Shown here one piece after another: positions 1-11,655 of a stretch of DNA of 64,000 nucleotides. Position 1 is the first letter of the stretch, and each line of letters begins with the position of its first letter. The stretch comes from Streptomyces qaidamensis (GTDB lineage: Bacteria > Actinomycetota > Actinomycetes > Streptomycetales > Streptomycetaceae), in assembly GCF_001611795.1 (NCBI RefSeq), contig NZ_CP015098.1, positions 2,232,001-2,296,000 on the forward strand, in the 5' to 3' direction. The notes under the pieces were generated by a model. That model saw only the letters and a program-made list of their open reading frames with translations. It had not been told where the DNA came from and made no database searches. Both the position numbers and the translations under genes were made by a program.

Positions 1-48
1 CTTGAGGACGTCTTCTTGGAGTTCACCGGCAAGGAGCTGCGCTCATGA
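1..48 (+). CDS. ABC transporter ATP-binding protein (C-terminal tail, partial)
   Basis: Only the last 15 codons are inside the window, reading LEDVFLEFTGKELRS and a stop. The LEDVFLEFTG ending is typical of the C-terminus of DrrA-type ABC-2 exporter ATPases. Its TGA overlaps the ATG of the following permease in an ATGA junction, so the two are translationally coupled and form one exporter. The family assignment rests on this short tail and on the neighbouring permease. Confidence 0.75.
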   Translation, partial: LEDVFLEFTGKELRS

Positions 49-821
49 CCGCCACCGGCACCGGGATGTACACGCCGAAGCCCGGCGCGGCCCCGCTCCC
101 GCGCATGATCGCGGCCCAGGCCCTGCTCGAAACGAAGATGCTGCTGCGCAACGGCGAGCAGCTGCTGCTGACGGTGGTGATCCCGACCCTGCTGCTGGCG
201 CTGTTCAGCACCGTGGACATCGTCGACACCGGCGCCGGCGAGGCCGTCGACTTCCTCACCCCCGGCGTCCTCGCGCTCGCGGTGATGTCGACCGCGTTCA
301 CCGGCCAGGCCATCGCCACCGGCTTCGAGCGCCGCTACGGCGTGCTGAAGCGACTGGCCTCCTCGCCCCTGCCCCGCTGGGGCCTGATGACGGCCAAGAC
401 GCTGTCGGTCCTGGTCACCGAGGTGCTCCAAGTGATCCTGCTCACGGTGATCGCCTTCGCGCTCGGCTGGTCGCCGCAGGGCAATCCGGTCGCCGTCCTG
501 CTGCTCCTGGTCCTCGGCACGGCGGCCTTCTCGGGCCTCGGGCTGCTGATGGCCGGGACGCTGAGGGCCGAGGCGACGCTGGCCGCGGCCAACCTGGTGT
601 TCCTGCTGCTGCTGGTCGGCGGCGGGGTCGTCGTGCCGCTGGACAAGTTCCCCTCCGGCGCCCAGGACGTGCTCGGTCTGCTGCCGATCTCGGCCCTGTC
701 CGACGGGCTGCGGGACGTGCTCCAGCACGGTGCCGGGATGCCCTGGGGCAATCTGGCGATCCTGGCCGTCTGGGCGGTCGCGGGGCTGGCGGCGGCCGGG
801 AAGTTCTTCCGCTGGGAGTAG
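45..821 (+). CDS. ABC-2 type (DrrB-like) transporter permease
   Basis: A 258-residue integral membrane protein. It has a short cytoplasmic N-terminus, then six hydrophobic segments spread between about residues 60 and 255, the usual size and layout of DrrB/ABC-2 permeases. The segment around GFERRYGVLKRLASSP (about residues 103-118) is the conserved cytoplasmic motif of this family. The start is set by the 4-base overlap with the upstream ATPase gene. Together they should form an exporter for a drug, lipid or other hydrophobic compound; the substrate cannot be read from the sequence. It lies just upstream of the haem A synthase gene, an arrangement I associate with other actinobacteria, so a link to cytochrome oxidase assembly is possible but unproven. 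Confidence 0.85.
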   Translation: MTATGTGMYTPKPGAAPLPRMIAAQALLETKMLLRNGEQLLLTVVIPTLLLALFSTVDIVDTGAGEAVDFLTPGVLALAVMSTAFTGQAIATGFERRYGVLKRLASSPLPRWGLMTAKTLSVLVTEVLQVILLTVIAFALGWSPQGNPVAVLLLLVLGTAAFSGLGLLMAGTLRAEATLAAANLVFLLLLVGGGVVVPLDKFPSGAQDVLGLLPISALSDGLRDVLQHGAGMPWGNLAILAVWAVAGLAAAGKFFRWE

Positions 822-875
822 GGAAGATGCCCTGTGACGGACCCTCGTGAAAGCGTGCACAAGCGGCGGCCTACG

Positions 876-1883
876 ATGGTTCGCGTGCCAAACGTGACCC
901 GCGCCGACGCTCAGGCCGCCCTGCGCAACCCGCTCGCCTTCATCGCCGAGCGCTGGACCCCGGAACCCCGGACGGTCCGGCGCGCTGCCCTCTCCGCGCT
1001 CCTGATGGCGGTGTTCATCGTCGTCACCGGGGGCGCCGTACGGCTGACCGGCTCGGGCCTGGGCTGCCCGACCTGGCCCAAGTGCACCGACGACTCGCTC
1101 ACCACCACCAGCGCGATGGGCTTCCACGGCGTCATCGAGTTCGGCAACCGCATGCTGACGTACGTGCTGTGCGCCGCCGTCGGCTGGGCGATCATCGCCG
1201 CGCGCTCGCAGAAGCCGTACCGGCGTGGCCTGGTCCGGCTGGGCTGGGTGCAGTTCTGGATCGTGATGAGCAACGCGGTGCTGGGCGGCATCGTGGTGCT
1301 GGTCGGTCTCAACCCCTACACGGTGGCGGCCCACTTCGTGGCGACGTCCGCGCTGATCGCGGTGGCCACGGTGATGTGGCAGCGCACCCGTGAGGGCGAC
1401 ACCCCGCCCCGTCCGCTGGTCGGCAAGGCCGTGCAGCAGCTGGTGTGGTTCCTGACCGCGGCGGCCGTTCTGCTCATCCTGGTCGGCACGGTCGTCACCG
1501 GCGCGGGCCCGCACGCGGGCGACTCCAGTGAGGTCGAGCGGATGCCGGTCGACTGGGAGACGGTGAGCAAGCTGCACGCCGTGCTGGCGTGGATCGTGGT
1601 GACGCTGACCTTCGCCCTGTGGTTCGTCCTCAAGGCGGTCAACGCGCCGAAGAACCCGCTGAACCGCACCCGCGAGCTGTTCCTGATCCTGCTCGCGCAG
1701 GGCGTCATCGGCTACGTCCAGTACTTCACGGACCTGCCCGAGGTCCTGGTCGGCCTGCACATGCTGGGCTCGGCCGTGATGTGGATCTGGGTGCTGCGGG
1801 TGGTGCTGTCGCTGCGCGAGCGGCCGGAGTCCGTGGCCGACCTGCCCGGCCCCACGGCCGAGACCACCCTGACCAAGGCCTAG
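876..1883 (+). CDS. ctaA: haem A synthase (COX15/CtaA family)
   Basis: A 335-residue membrane protein that should convert haem O to haem A for the aa3-type cytochrome oxidase. After an N-terminal arm, the first membrane helix is followed by VRLTGSGLGCPTWPKC, the family signature carrying the external Cys pair. Further helices contain the haem-ligand histidines, for example in GFHGVIEFGNR and in KLHAVLAW. An in-frame ATG exists 14 codons upstream at 834, but the ATG at 876 (MVRVPN) matches the usual actinobacterial start. The gene overlaps the convergent amidohydrolase by 4 bases at the stop codons. The haem O synthase gene lies 1.7 kb away on the other strand, completing the haem A pathway. 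Confidence 0.93.
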   Translation: MVRVPNVTRADAQAALRNPLAFIAERWTPEPRTVRRAALSALLMAVFIVVTGGAVRLTGSGLGCPTWPKCTDDSLTTTSAMGFHGVIEFGNRMLTYVLCAAVGWAIIAARSQKPYRRGLVRLGWVQFWIVMSNAVLGGIVVLVGLNPYTVAAHFVATSALIAVATVMWQRTREGDTPPRPLVGKAVQQLVWFLTAAAVLLILVGTVVTGAGPHAGDSSEVERMPVDWETVSKLHAVLAWIVVTLTFALWFVLKAVNAPKNPLNRTRELFLILLAQGVIGYVQYFTDLPEVLVGLHMLGSAVMWIWVLRVVLSLRERPESVADLPGPTAETTLTKA

Positions 1884-2986
1884 TCCAGCCCGTACACCCT
1901 GCGCGCGTTTCCCGACGCCAGCATGCCCGCCACCCGCTGCGCGTCGGCCAGGGACCACGCCCCCTCGGCGACCCAGGTGCCGAGCACCCGCCCCAGGGCC
2001 TCGCGGAACAGGCGGGCGCCCACGACGTGCAGTTCGGGCAGTCCCTGCGCGCCGGTGGAGAAGAGGATCTTGCCGAAGGGCGCCGGTTCCAGGATCTCGG
2101 CGAGCACGGTGGCGGCCCGGGCGCCCGTGCGGACCAGGGCGGCGCCGCAGTCGACGTGGACGTGCGGGAAGACACCAGCGAGATGGGCCGCGTTGCGGTG
2201 GTACGGGTAGCCGTGCAGCAGGACCAGGTCCGTGCCGAGCCCGGCCGTGGCCCGCACGAAGTCCGTCAGCAGCACCGGGTCCGTACGGTCGGTCCGCAGC
2301 CCCGGCGCACCCAGCCCCGCGTGCAGCTGGAGCGGCAGGCCCGAGGCGACCGCGCTCCACAGCAGATGCCGCAGCAGCACCGGGTCGCTCAGCTCCCCGC
2401 CGACGCCCCGCCCGGCGAGCCAGCGGCCGGCCGCCCCGCGCACCTCCCCCGGCCCGGGCGGCTCCGGCGCGAGGGCGAGGCCGTGCCGTACACCCGCGAC
2501 CGAAGTGAAGGCGACGGCGTTCGCGGCGGCCGCGTGCACCGACTCGGCGAGGTTGGCGAGGAAGGACTCGACGGTTCCGGAGGTGTCGGCGACCTGCTCG
2601 GCGAGGAGTTCCAGGCGCACGATCTCGCGGGCCTCGGCGGCTCCGGCACAGGCCAGCTCGCCGGGTTCCGTCAGATCGCCGGGCAGGCCGGTGTCGACCA
2701 GGTACGTAGTGATGCCGCTGCCGCGCAGGAGCCGGCGGCCGGACTCCAGAACGCCCAGTTCCCGGCGGCGGGCCAGGTAGCGGGCGGGCGTGCAGTGCGG
2801 TTCGAGGCCCAGCAGGGGCGGGCACCAGCGCCGCACGGCGAAGCCGGTCTGGGTGTCGAAGAGGGTCGTGCCGGGGGCGGGTGGGCCCTCGGTGCGGCTG
2901 AGATGGGCCTCGAAGGTGCCGAGGCCCAGCTCCGTGCGGAGTACTCCGTGGCAGTACTGGTCCACTAGGGACGGCGTTTCGATCAT
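1880..2986 (-). CDS. amidohydrolase family protein (TIM-barrel)
   Basis: A 368-residue soluble protein of the amidohydrolase-2 type. The N-terminus SLVDQYCHGV fits the first strand, where a His would be the metal-binding residue. Other candidate metal-site histidines are in LQLHAGLG, VLLHGYPYHR and VHVDCGAAL, in the order expected along the barrel. The C-terminal third (KILFSTGAQGLPE, then ARRVYGLD) matches the end of this family, in which the Asp/Ser region precedes a helical cap. Some members are FluG-like N-terminal domains or decarboxylases, and the substrate is unknown. It is a single gene that converges on ctaA with overlapping stop codons. Confidence 0.75.
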   Translation of the reverse strand: MIETPSLVDQYCHGVLRTELGLGTFEAHLSRTEGPPAPGTTLFDTQTGFAVRRWCPPLLGLEPHCTPARYLARRRELGVLESGRRLLRGSGITTYLVDTGLPGDLTEPGELACAGAAEAREIVRLELLAEQVADTSGTVESFLANLAESVHAAAANAVAFTSVAGVRHGLALAPEPPGPGEVRGAAGRWLAGRGVGGELSDPVLLRHLLWSAVASGLPLQLHAGLGAPGLRTDRTDPVLLTDFVRATAGLGTDLVLLHGYPYHRNAAHLAGVFPHVHVDCGAALVRTGARAATVLAEILEPAPFGKILFSTGAQGLPELHVVGARLFREALGRVLGTWVAEGAWSLADAQRVAGMLASGNARRVYGLD

Positions 2987-3159
2987 CCGGGCTCCCCGGT
3001 GTGGACCCTGTTGCTCTCGAGGGTCCTAACGGGTGAACCGGGTTCGAGGTCGCGGTCCCGGAGGGGGTGCGGGTGATTCGGCGGCTGCGGGCGGCGTGTG
3101 GCGTGTCGCGCCCACGCGGCGGAGCCGCAAATCGATACAGCCCCGCGCCCCCCGATAGG

Positions 3160-3492
3160 TCAGTCGTTCTTGGGGCCGCCTACCTGGATGCCCGCCATGC
3201 GCGACCACTCGTAGCGGCCCGTCTTGACCTTGGCCGCGAATTCGCCGTCGAAGGCCTCGTGGGTCGTGATGCCCGACTTCTCCACGGCCTTCTCGGCGAT
3301 CTCGTAGGAGGGGGCGACCAGGTCGCCCCAGTTGCCGTCCTCGCCGACCAGGACGATGCGGGCGCCGCGCTCGCCGAGGTAGGCGACCTGGCCCTCGGCG
3401 CCGCCGTGGGCCTGGGAGAAGGAGGAGATCTGCTTGGCCAGCCGGGCCACCTTGCGCTCGGCCTTCGGGTCAACCTGCTGCGTGTCTGCCAT
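3160..3492 (-). CDS. conserved small protein of unknown function
   Basis: A 110-residue hydrophilic protein beginning MADTQQVDPKAERK. An ATG six codons upstream (3510) is also in frame, but the ATG at 3492 gives the more usual form. It has a charged helical N-terminus (residues 9-30), then alternating strands and helices including GARIVLVGEDGNWGDLVAPS and a C-terminal EWSRMAGIQVGG. There is no signal peptide or membrane segment. It lies directly downstream of ctaB on the same strand (58 bp), so co-transcription with haem O synthase is plausible. I do not recognise a named family. Confidence 0.75.
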   Translation of the reverse strand: MADTQQVDPKAERKVARLAKQISSFSQAHGGAEGQVAYLGERGARIVLVGEDGNWGDLVAPSYEIAEKAVEKSGITTHEAFDGEFAAKVKTGRYEWSRMAGIQVGGPKND

Positions 3493-3550
3493 GGCCAGGA
3501 TGCTACTCACGGGTAGATCGTCTTGCGAGGGCAGGGCGGTGTGACGTACG

Positions 3551-4498
3551 TCAGCGCAGGAACGGGTCGACCGCGACCGCGACGAACAGCAGCGACACGT
3601 AGGTGATCGACCAGTGGAACAGGCGCATCTCCTTCAGCTTCGCGCCCGTCACCTCCGCCTTCGCCCGGTTCTGCAGGCCGTGCGCCTCCCAGAGCCAGAA
3701 GCCGCCCGCCAGCAGCGCCACCGAGGTGTAGAACCAGCCGGTGTAGCCGAGCGGCTGCAGCAGGAGCGACACGCCGACCATGACCCAGCTGTAGAGCACG
3801 ATCTGCTGGGCGACGACCTTGTTGGAGGCGACCACCGGCAGCATGGGCACGCCCACGCGGGCGTAGTCCTCCCTGACCTTCATGGACAGCGGCCAGTAGT
3901 GCGGCGGCGTCCAGAAGAACATGACGAGGAACAGGATGACCGGCGCCCAGGACATCGAGTTCGTGACCGAGGACCAGCCGATCAGCACCGGCAGGCAGCC
4001 GGCGATGCCGCCCCACACGATGTTCTGCGAGGTCCGGCGCTTGAGGATCATCGTGTAGACGACGACGTAGAAGAGGAGCGCGCCGAGGGCGAGCCAGGCG
4101 CTCAGCCAGTTCACCGTGAGGCCGAACAGCAGCGTCGAGGCGACGGCCAGCGTGATGCCGAAGGCGAGGCACTCGCGCGGGCTGACCATGCCGGTGACCA
4201 GCGGCCGCTGCGAGGTGCGGTCCATCAGCGCGTCGATGTCGCGGTCGATGTACATGTTGAGGGCGTTGGCGCCGCCCGCGGACATGTAGCCGCCGAGGCA
4301 CGTCAGCAGCACCAGCGTCAGGTCGGGCACACCCTGCTGCGCCAGGAACATCACCGGCACCGTCGTGATCAGCAGCAGCTCGATGATCCGCGGCTTGGTG
4401 AGAGCCACGAACGCCTTGACACGGGCCCCGAACGGCCGGTGGGCCGGGCTCTGGTCCGCCCCTAGCATCCCCGCTGGACGGGATTCAACGGCCGTCAC
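3551..4498 (-). CDS. ctaB: protohaem IX farnesyltransferase (haem O synthase)
   Basis: A 315-residue UbiA-family prenyltransferase that transfers the farnesyl group to haem B. The first Asp-rich motif [15 protein letters not shown], preceded by GGANALN, and the second loop near [12 protein letters not shown] are both present, and about eight membrane helices are predicted. The chosen start is the GTG at 4498 (reading [10 protein letters not shown]), because AGGGG lies 5 bases upstream. A GTG two codons earlier has no proper ribosome site, and the open frame back to 4600 has no good start. It is divergent from tkt across about 350 bp and works with CtaA. Confidence 0.93.
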   Translation of the reverse strand: MTAVESRPAGMLGADQSPAHRPFGARVKAFVALTKPRIIELLLITTVPVMFLAQQGVPDLTLVLLTCLGGYMSAGGANALNMYIDRDIDALMDRTSQRPLVTGMVSPRECLAFGITLAVASTLLFGLTVNWLSAWLALGALLFYVVVYTMILKRRTSQNIVWGGIAGCLPVLIGWSSVTNSMSWAPVILFLVMFFWTPPHYWPLSMKVREDYARVGVPMLPVVASNKVVAQQIVLYSWVMVGVSLLLQPLGYTGWFYTSVALLAGGFWLWEAHGLQNRAKAEVTGAKLKEMRLFHWSITYVSLLFVAVAVDPFLR

Positions 4499-4851
4499 GC
4501 ACACCCCTACAGAGACATCCCAGCAAGCCTCACCGCTGTGAAGTCCCGGTAAAGGCTCGCGCGTACCACGCCACTTTAGACGTTGCCCAGACTCGGACAT
4601 TCGCGGGGGTCGGCTCGTGTTGGAGGTGGGCTTCCGAAGGGCGCGGCGAAGCTCGATTGAGCACCCGGATGAGCGGCTCCGTATTCACCTGTCGAATGCG
4701 GTACGGCCCAGTCAGGAGGCGGATCGGGATCGGCCCCGGCACTCTGGAGTGACTCGAAAAAACGCACGTCCCACGGGGGTAGGCTCGGCTGCGGCCGGTG
4801 GGCGCCCCGATACACCGGCATCCGACATGTGGAGAGGAGCCCTGACCCAGG
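4499..4851. promoter_or_regulatory. divergent ctaB/tkt promoter region
   Basis: About 350 bp without a credible gene separates the two divergent operons. On the + strand a -10-like TAGGCT lies at 4780-4785 about 70 bases before the tkt start, following an A-rich stretch (4757-4761), but no good -35 is seen. On the - strand, TAAAGT near 4571 could be a -10 for ctaB. A purine-rich ribosome site GGAGAGGAG (4831-4839) lies about 12 bases before the tkt GTG. No operator palindrome is obvious. Confidence 0.4.
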
Positions 4852-6939
<2,088 letters not shown>

Positions 6940-6973
6940 CGCTCTTATACGACACGTAGGAGATGGAATTTCC

Positions 6974-8092
6974 ATGACAGACGCACTCAAGCGCCTCTCC
7001 GAGGAAGGCGTGGCGATCTGGCTGGACGACCTGTCGCGCAAGCGGATCACGTCCGGCAACCTCGCCGAGCTGATCGACCAGCAGCACGTCGTGGGCGTCA
7101 CCACCAACCCGTCGATCTTCCAGAAGGCGATCTCGCAGGGCGACGGCTACGACACGCAGCTGACCGACCTCGCCGCCCGCAGGGTCACCGTCGAAGAGGC
7201 CATCCGCATGATCACGACGGCGGACGTCCGTGACGCCGCCGACATCCTGCGCCCGGTCTTCGACGCCACCGGTGGCCAGGACGGCCGGGTCTCGATCGAG
7301 GTCGACCCGCGCCTGGCGCACAACACGCGGGCGACGGTCGCCGAGGCCAAGCAGCTCGCCTGGCTGGTGGACCGGCCCAACACGCTCATCAAGGTCCCGG
7401 CGACCGAGGCGGGCATCCCGGCCATCGCCGAGACCATCGGCCTGGGCATCAGCGTGAACGTCACGCTGATCTTCTCGCTGGAGCGCTACCGCCTGGTCAT
7501 GGACGCGTTCCTGGAGGGCCTGGAGAAGGCCAAGGAGCGCGGCCTGGACCTGTCGCAGATCCATTCCGTGGCGTCGTTCTTCGTCTCCCGTGTGGACACC
7601 GAGATCGACAAGCGGATCGACGCGCTGGGCACCGACGAGGCCAAGGCCGCGCGCGGCAAGGCCGGGGTCGCCAACGCCCGTCTGGCCTACCAGGCCTACG
7701 AGGAGGTCTTCTCCTCGGACCGCTGGAGCGCCCTGGAGAAGGCGGGCGCCAACAAGCAGCGTCCGCTGTGGGCGTCCACCGGCGTGAAGGACAAGGCGTA
7801 CAAGGCCACCCTGTACGTCGACGAGCTGGTCGCTCCCAACACGGTGAACACCATGCCGGAGGCGACCCTGTTCGCCACGGAGGAGCAGGGCGAGATCCGC
7901 GGCAACGCCGTCGCCGGCACGTACGAGCAGGCCCGCGCCGACCTCGACGCGGTCGAGAAGCTCGGGATCAAGTACGACGACGTGGTCCGGCTGCTGGAGG
8001 AGGAGGGCGTCGAGAAGTTCGAGGCGTCCTGGACCGACCTGCTGAAGTCGACCGAGGCCGAGCTCAAGCGCCTCGCCCCCTCGGAGGGCTGA
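6974..8092 (+). CDS. tal: transaldolase
   Basis: A 372-residue class I aldolase-type transaldolase, the second non-oxidative pentose-phosphate enzyme. The Schiff-base lysine is K140 in [11 protein letters not shown]. The N-terminal [10 protein letters not shown] and [11 protein letters not shown], and the later [11 protein letters not shown] and [11 protein letters not shown] segments, are family hallmarks. The length fits the long actinobacterial/cyanobacterial subfamily. The ATG at 6974 follows GTAGGAGATGG. Only 4 bases separate its stop from the zwf GTG start, so the two are tightly coupled. Confidence 0.97.
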   Translation: MTDALKRLSEEGVAIWLDDLSRKRITSGNLAELIDQQHVVGVTTNPSIFQKAISQGDGYDTQLTDLAARRVTVEEAIRMITTADVRDAADILRPVFDATGGQDGRVSIEVDPRLAHNTRATVAEAKQLAWLVDRPNTLIKVPATEAGIPAIAETIGLGISVNVTLIFSLERYRLVMDAFLEGLEKAKERGLDLSQIHSVASFFVSRVDTEIDKRIDALGTDEAKAARGKAGVANARLAYQAYEEVFSSDRWSALEKAGANKQRPLWASTGVKDKAYKATLYVDELVAPNTVNTMPEATLFATEEQGEIRGNAVAGTYEQARADLDAVEKLGIKYDDVVRLLEEEGVEKFEASWTDLLKSTEAELKRLAPSEG

Positions 8093-8096
8093 ACAG

Positions 8097-9620
8097 GTGT
8101 CGAGCAGCAACCCGCTGCGTGACCCCGCGGACCGACGGCTCCCGCGTATCGCGGGGCCGTCGGGCCTGGTCATCTTCGGCGTCACGGGCGACCTGTCCCG
8201 GAAGAAGCTCATGCCCGCCGTGTACGACCTCGCCAACCGGGGGCTGCTGCCGCCGGGCTTCTCGCTGGTGGGCTTCGCCCGCCGCGAGTGGGCGCACGAG
8301 GACTTCGCGCAGGAGGTGCACGACGCGGTCAAGGAGCACGCCCGCACGCCCTTCCGCGAGGAGGTCTGGCAGCAGCTCATCCAGGGCATGCGCTTCGTGC
8401 AGGGCACGTTCGACGACGACGACGCGTTCGAGCGGCTGCGCTCCACGATCGACGAGCTGGACAAGGCACAGGGCACGGGCGGCAACTTCGCCTTCTACCT
8501 GTCCGTGCCGCCGTCGGCCTTCCCGGTGGTCATCCAGCAGCTGAAGAAGCACCAGCTGGCCGACCAGACGGGCGGATCCTGGCGGCGCGCGGTCATCGAG
8601 AAGCCGTTCGGCCACAACCTCGCCTCGGCCGAGGAGCTCAACAAGGTCGTCCACGAGGTCTTCGCCCCGGACCAGGTCTTCCGCATCGACCACTACCTGG
8701 GCAAGGAGACCGTCCAGAACATCCTGGCGCTGCGCTTCGCCAACACGATGTTCGAGCCGATCTGGAACCGGTCCTTCGTGGACCACGTGCAGATCACCAT
8801 GGCCGAGGACATCGGCATCGGCGGCCGGGCCGGCTACTACGACGGCATCGGCGCCGCCCGTGACGTCATCCAGAACCACCTGCTCCAGCTCATGGCCCTG
8901 ACGGCCATGGAGGAGCCGGCCTCCTTCGACGCGGACGCGCTGGCCGCCGAGAAGACCAAGGTCCTCGGCGCCGTGAAGCTGCCCAAGGACATGGGCCGGG
9001 ACACCGTGCGCGGCCAGTATTCAGCGGGCTGGCAGGGCGGCGCGAAGGTGATCGGCTACCTCGACGAGGACGGCATCAACGCCTCGTCGAAGACCGATAC
9101 GTACGCCGCGATCAAGCTGGAGATCGACAACCGCCGCTGGGCGGGCGTCCCCTTCTATCTGCGCACCGGCAAGCGTCTGGGCCGCCGGGTGACGGAGATC
9201 GCCGTCGTCTTCCAGCGGGCCCCGCACTCCCCCTTCGACTCCACCGCCACCGAGGAGCTCGGCTCCAACGCGATCGTCATCCGCGTCCAGCCGGACGAGG
9301 GCGTCACGGTCCGCTTCGGCTCGAAGGTGCCGGGCACGTCGATGGAGATCCGGGACGTGTCGATGGACTTCGCGTACGGCGAGTCCTTCACGGAGTCGAG
9401 CCCGGAGGCGTACGAGCGTCTGATCCTGGACGTCCTGCTCGGTGACTCGAACCTCTTCCCGCGTACCGAGGAGGTCGAGCTGTCCTGGGAGATCCTCGAC
9501 CCGATCGAGGAGTACTGGGACACGAACGGCAAGCCCGCCCAGTACCAGGCCGGTACCTGGGGGCCCGTCGAGGCGGACGAAATGCTCGAGCGACACGGAC
9601 GGAGCTGGCGCCGGCCATGA
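8097..9620 (+). CDS. zwf: glucose-6-phosphate 1-dehydrogenase
   Basis: A 507-residue NADP-dependent enzyme committing glucose-6-phosphate to the oxidative pentose pathway. The coenzyme fingerprint FGVTGDLSRKKLMPA lies near residues 25-39. The substrate motif RIDHYLGKE occupies residues 196-204, with His199, Tyr200 and Lys203. The gene starts with GTG 4 bases after the tal stop and ends overlapping the opcA start (ATGA). Placement with opcA and pgl is the conserved actinobacterial arrangement that supplies NADPH for secondary metabolism. Confidence 0.97.
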   Translation: MSSSNPLRDPADRRLPRIAGPSGLVIFGVTGDLSRKKLMPAVYDLANRGLLPPGFSLVGFARREWAHEDFAQEVHDAVKEHARTPFREEVWQQLIQGMRFVQGTFDDDDAFERLRSTIDELDKAQGTGGNFAFYLSVPPSAFPVVIQQLKKHQLADQTGGSWRRAVIEKPFGHNLASAEELNKVVHEVFAPDQVFRIDHYLGKETVQNILALRFANTMFEPIWNRSFVDHVQITMAEDIGIGGRAGYYDGIGAARDVIQNHLLQLMALTAMEEPASFDADALAAEKTKVLGAVKLPKDMGRDTVRGQYSAGWQGGAKVIGYLDEDGINASSKTDTYAAIKLEIDNRRWAGVPFYLRTGKRLGRRVTEIAVVFQRAPHSPFDSTATEELGSNAIVIRVQPDEGVTVRFGSKVPGTSMEIRDVSMDFAYGESFTESSPEAYERLILDVLLGDSNLFPRTEEVELSWEILDPIEEYWDTNGKPAQYQAGTWGPVEADEMLERHGRSWRRP

Positions 9621-10726
9621 AGATAGACCTCACGGACACCACCGCCAGCAAGGTCAACAAGGCGTTGGTGCAGGGGCGCAGGGCGATCGGCACCCCGGCG
9701 GTCGGCATGGTGCTCACGCTGGTCATCGTGACGGACGAGGAGAACGCCTACGACGCGCTGAAGGCCGCGAGCGACGCCGCGCACGAGCATCCCTCGCGCA
9801 CGCTCGTGGTCATCAGGCGCGTCTCCCGCTCGCCCCGCGACCGTACGCAGTCCCGCCTGGACGCGGAGGTGCGGGTCGGCGCCGACGCCGGCTCCGGTGA
9901 GACGGTGGTGCTCCGGCTGTACGGCGAGGTCGCGGACCACGCCCAGTCGGTGGTGCTGCCGCTGCTGCTGCCGGACGCCCCGGTGGTGGTGTGGTGGCCG
10001 GTGAACGCGCCGCTCGACCCGGCGAAGGACCCCCTGGGTGCCCTCGCGCAGCGCCGCGTCACCGACACGTACGCCTCCGAGCAGCCGGTACGGGACCTGG
10101 CCACCCGGTCCGGGACCTACACCCCCGGCGACACCGACCTCTCCTGGACGCGCATCACGCCCTGGCGTTCCATGCTGGCGGCGGCCCTCGACCAGGTCAC
10201 CTGCGAGGTCCGGGCCGTCGAGGTGGAGGGCGAGGAGTTCAACCCGAGCTGCGAGCTGCTGGCGATGTGGCTCGCGGACCGACTGGACGTCCCCGTGAAG
10301 CGCTCGCTGTCCGCCGGCCCCGGTCTGACGGCGGTCCGGATGGACACCAGCTGCGGCCCGATCAAGCTGGACCGTGCCGACGGCTCCCTGGCGACGCTCT
10401 CCATCGAGGGCCAGCCGGACCGGGCCGTGGCGCTCAAGCGCCGGGAGACCGCCGAGCTGATGGCAGAGGAACTGCGGCGCCTGGACCCGGACGACACGTA
10501 CGCGTCGGCGCTGCGGTACGGGGTGGACCGGCTGAAGTCCTCCTCGTCGGCGCAGTCGGCGCACTCGGTGCAGTCGGTGCCCAAAAGTGAAGGGCGAGCA
10601 GGACTCGCCCTCCCCGCTCCCGTTGAAGCGGCTGCGAAAGCACCCGCTGCGGAAGCGACGGCGCAGGCACCGGTGAGGCGGGAACCGCCCGAGCTGGAGC
10701 CGGTACGGAAGGCGACGACGAAGTGA
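9617..10726 (+). CDS. opcA: glucose-6-phosphate dehydrogenase assembly protein OpcA
   Basis: A 369-residue protein of the actinobacterial/cyanobacterial OpcA family, required for full activity or assembly of G6PDH. It contains the characteristic LLLPDAPVVVWWPVNAP segment (about residues 114-130) and RITPWRSMLAAALD. The last 60 residues are an Ala/Pro-rich, low-complexity tail that probably is not part of the fold. It overlaps zwf by 4 bases at its start and pgl by 4 bases at its end, so the three genes are translated as one coupled set. Confidence 0.95.
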   Translation: MKIDLTDTTASKVNKALVQGRRAIGTPAVGMVLTLVIVTDEENAYDALKAASDAAHEHPSRTLVVIRRVSRSPRDRTQSRLDAEVRVGADAGSGETVVLRLYGEVADHAQSVVLPLLLPDAPVVVWWPVNAPLDPAKDPLGALAQRRVTDTYASEQPVRDLATRSGTYTPGDTDLSWTRITPWRSMLAAALDQVTCEVRAVEVEGEEFNPSCELLAMWLADRLDVPVKRSLSAGPGLTAVRMDTSCGPIKLDRADGSLATLSIEGQPDRAVALKRRETAELMAEELRRLDPDDTYASALRYGVDRLKSSSSAQSAHSVQSVPKSEGRAGLALPAPVEAAAKAPAAEATAQAPVRREPPELEPVRKATTK

Positions 10727-11508
10727 GTACGGCACCGCAGCTGGTCGTGCACCACGACAAGGAGCTGATGGCGCAGGCCGCGGCGGCCCGGCTGATCACG
10801 AAGATCGTGGACGCGCAGGCCTCCCGGGGCTCGGCGTCCGTGGTGCTGACGGGCGGCCGCAACGGCAACGGCCTGCTGGCCGCCCTGGCCGCGGCGCCCG
10901 CCCGGGACGCGATCGACTGGAGCCGGCTGGACCTCTGGTGGGGCGACGAGCGGTTCCTGCCCGAGGGCGACCCGGAGCGCAACGTCACCCAGGCCCGGGA
11001 GGCCCTCCTCGACTCGGTGCCGGTCGATCCGAAGCGGGTGCACGCGATGCCCGGGTCTGACGGCCCGCACGGCACCGACGTGGACGCGGCGGCCGCCGCG
11101 TACGCGGAGGAACTGGCACGGGCGGCTGGCCCGGAGAACCACGGCCCCGTGCCCACGTTCGACGTGCTGATGCTGGGCGTCGGGCCGGACACGCATGTCG
11201 CGTCCCTGTTCCCCGAATTGCCGGCGGTCAGGGAGACCGACCGCACGGTGGTCGGCGTCCACGGCGCGCCCAAGCCGCCGCCGACCCGGGTGACGCTGAC
11301 GCTGCCGGCGATTCGCGCCGCCCGTGAGGTGTGGCTTCTCGCGGCCGGGGAGGACAAGGCCCAGGCGGCGGCGATCGCCCTCTCGGGAGCGGGCGAGATC
11401 CAGGCACCGGCGGCGGGGGCGTACGGCAGGAGCCGCACGCTGTGGCTGCTGGACGCGGCGGCGGCCTCGCAGCTGCCCCGCTCCTTGTATCCACCGGCGT
11501 CCGCATAG
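10723..11508 (+). CDS. pgl: 6-phosphogluconolactonase
   Basis: A 261-residue DevB/SOL-family lactonase that hydrolyses 6-phosphoglucono-lactone made by Zwf. The family motifs VVLTGGRNGNGLLAAL, LWWGDERFLPEGDPERN and MLGVGPDTHVASLFP are present in order. The start GTG overlaps the opcA stop. It ends the operon and is followed 24 bases later by a strong hairpin. Confidence 0.95.
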   Translation: MSTAPQLVVHHDKELMAQAAAARLITKIVDAQASRGSASVVLTGGRNGNGLLAALAAAPARDAIDWSRLDLWWGDERFLPEGDPERNVTQAREALLDSVPVDPKRVHAMPGSDGPHGTDVDAAAAAYAEELARAAGPENHGPVPTFDVLMLGVGPDTHVASLFPELPAVRETDRTVVGVHGAPKPPPTRVTLTLPAIRAAREVWLLAAGEDKAQAAAIALSGAGEIQAPAAGAYGRSRTLWLLDAAAASQLPRSLYPPASA

Positions 11509-11532
11509 GTCGCGGGCGGGTTTGATCCGCTG

Positions 11533-11568
11533 AACGCCGGAGTGGCTTGGTACAGCCGCTCCGGCGTT
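11533..11568 (+). terminator. terminator of the tkt-pgl operon
   Basis: AACGCCGGAG pairs perfectly with CTCCGGCGTT, and an inner GGCT/AGCC pair extends the stem. It lies 24 bases after the pgl stop and is followed by TTG. This fits a factor-independent terminator closing the pentose-phosphate operon. Confidence 0.75.
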
Positions 11569-11655
11569 TGTGCCGGACACGTGATCCGGGTACTGGACTG
11601 GGACACGCGGGTGTCAGGAGACTGGGGCGTCCTCTGACGTAGAAGGAGCGCGGCC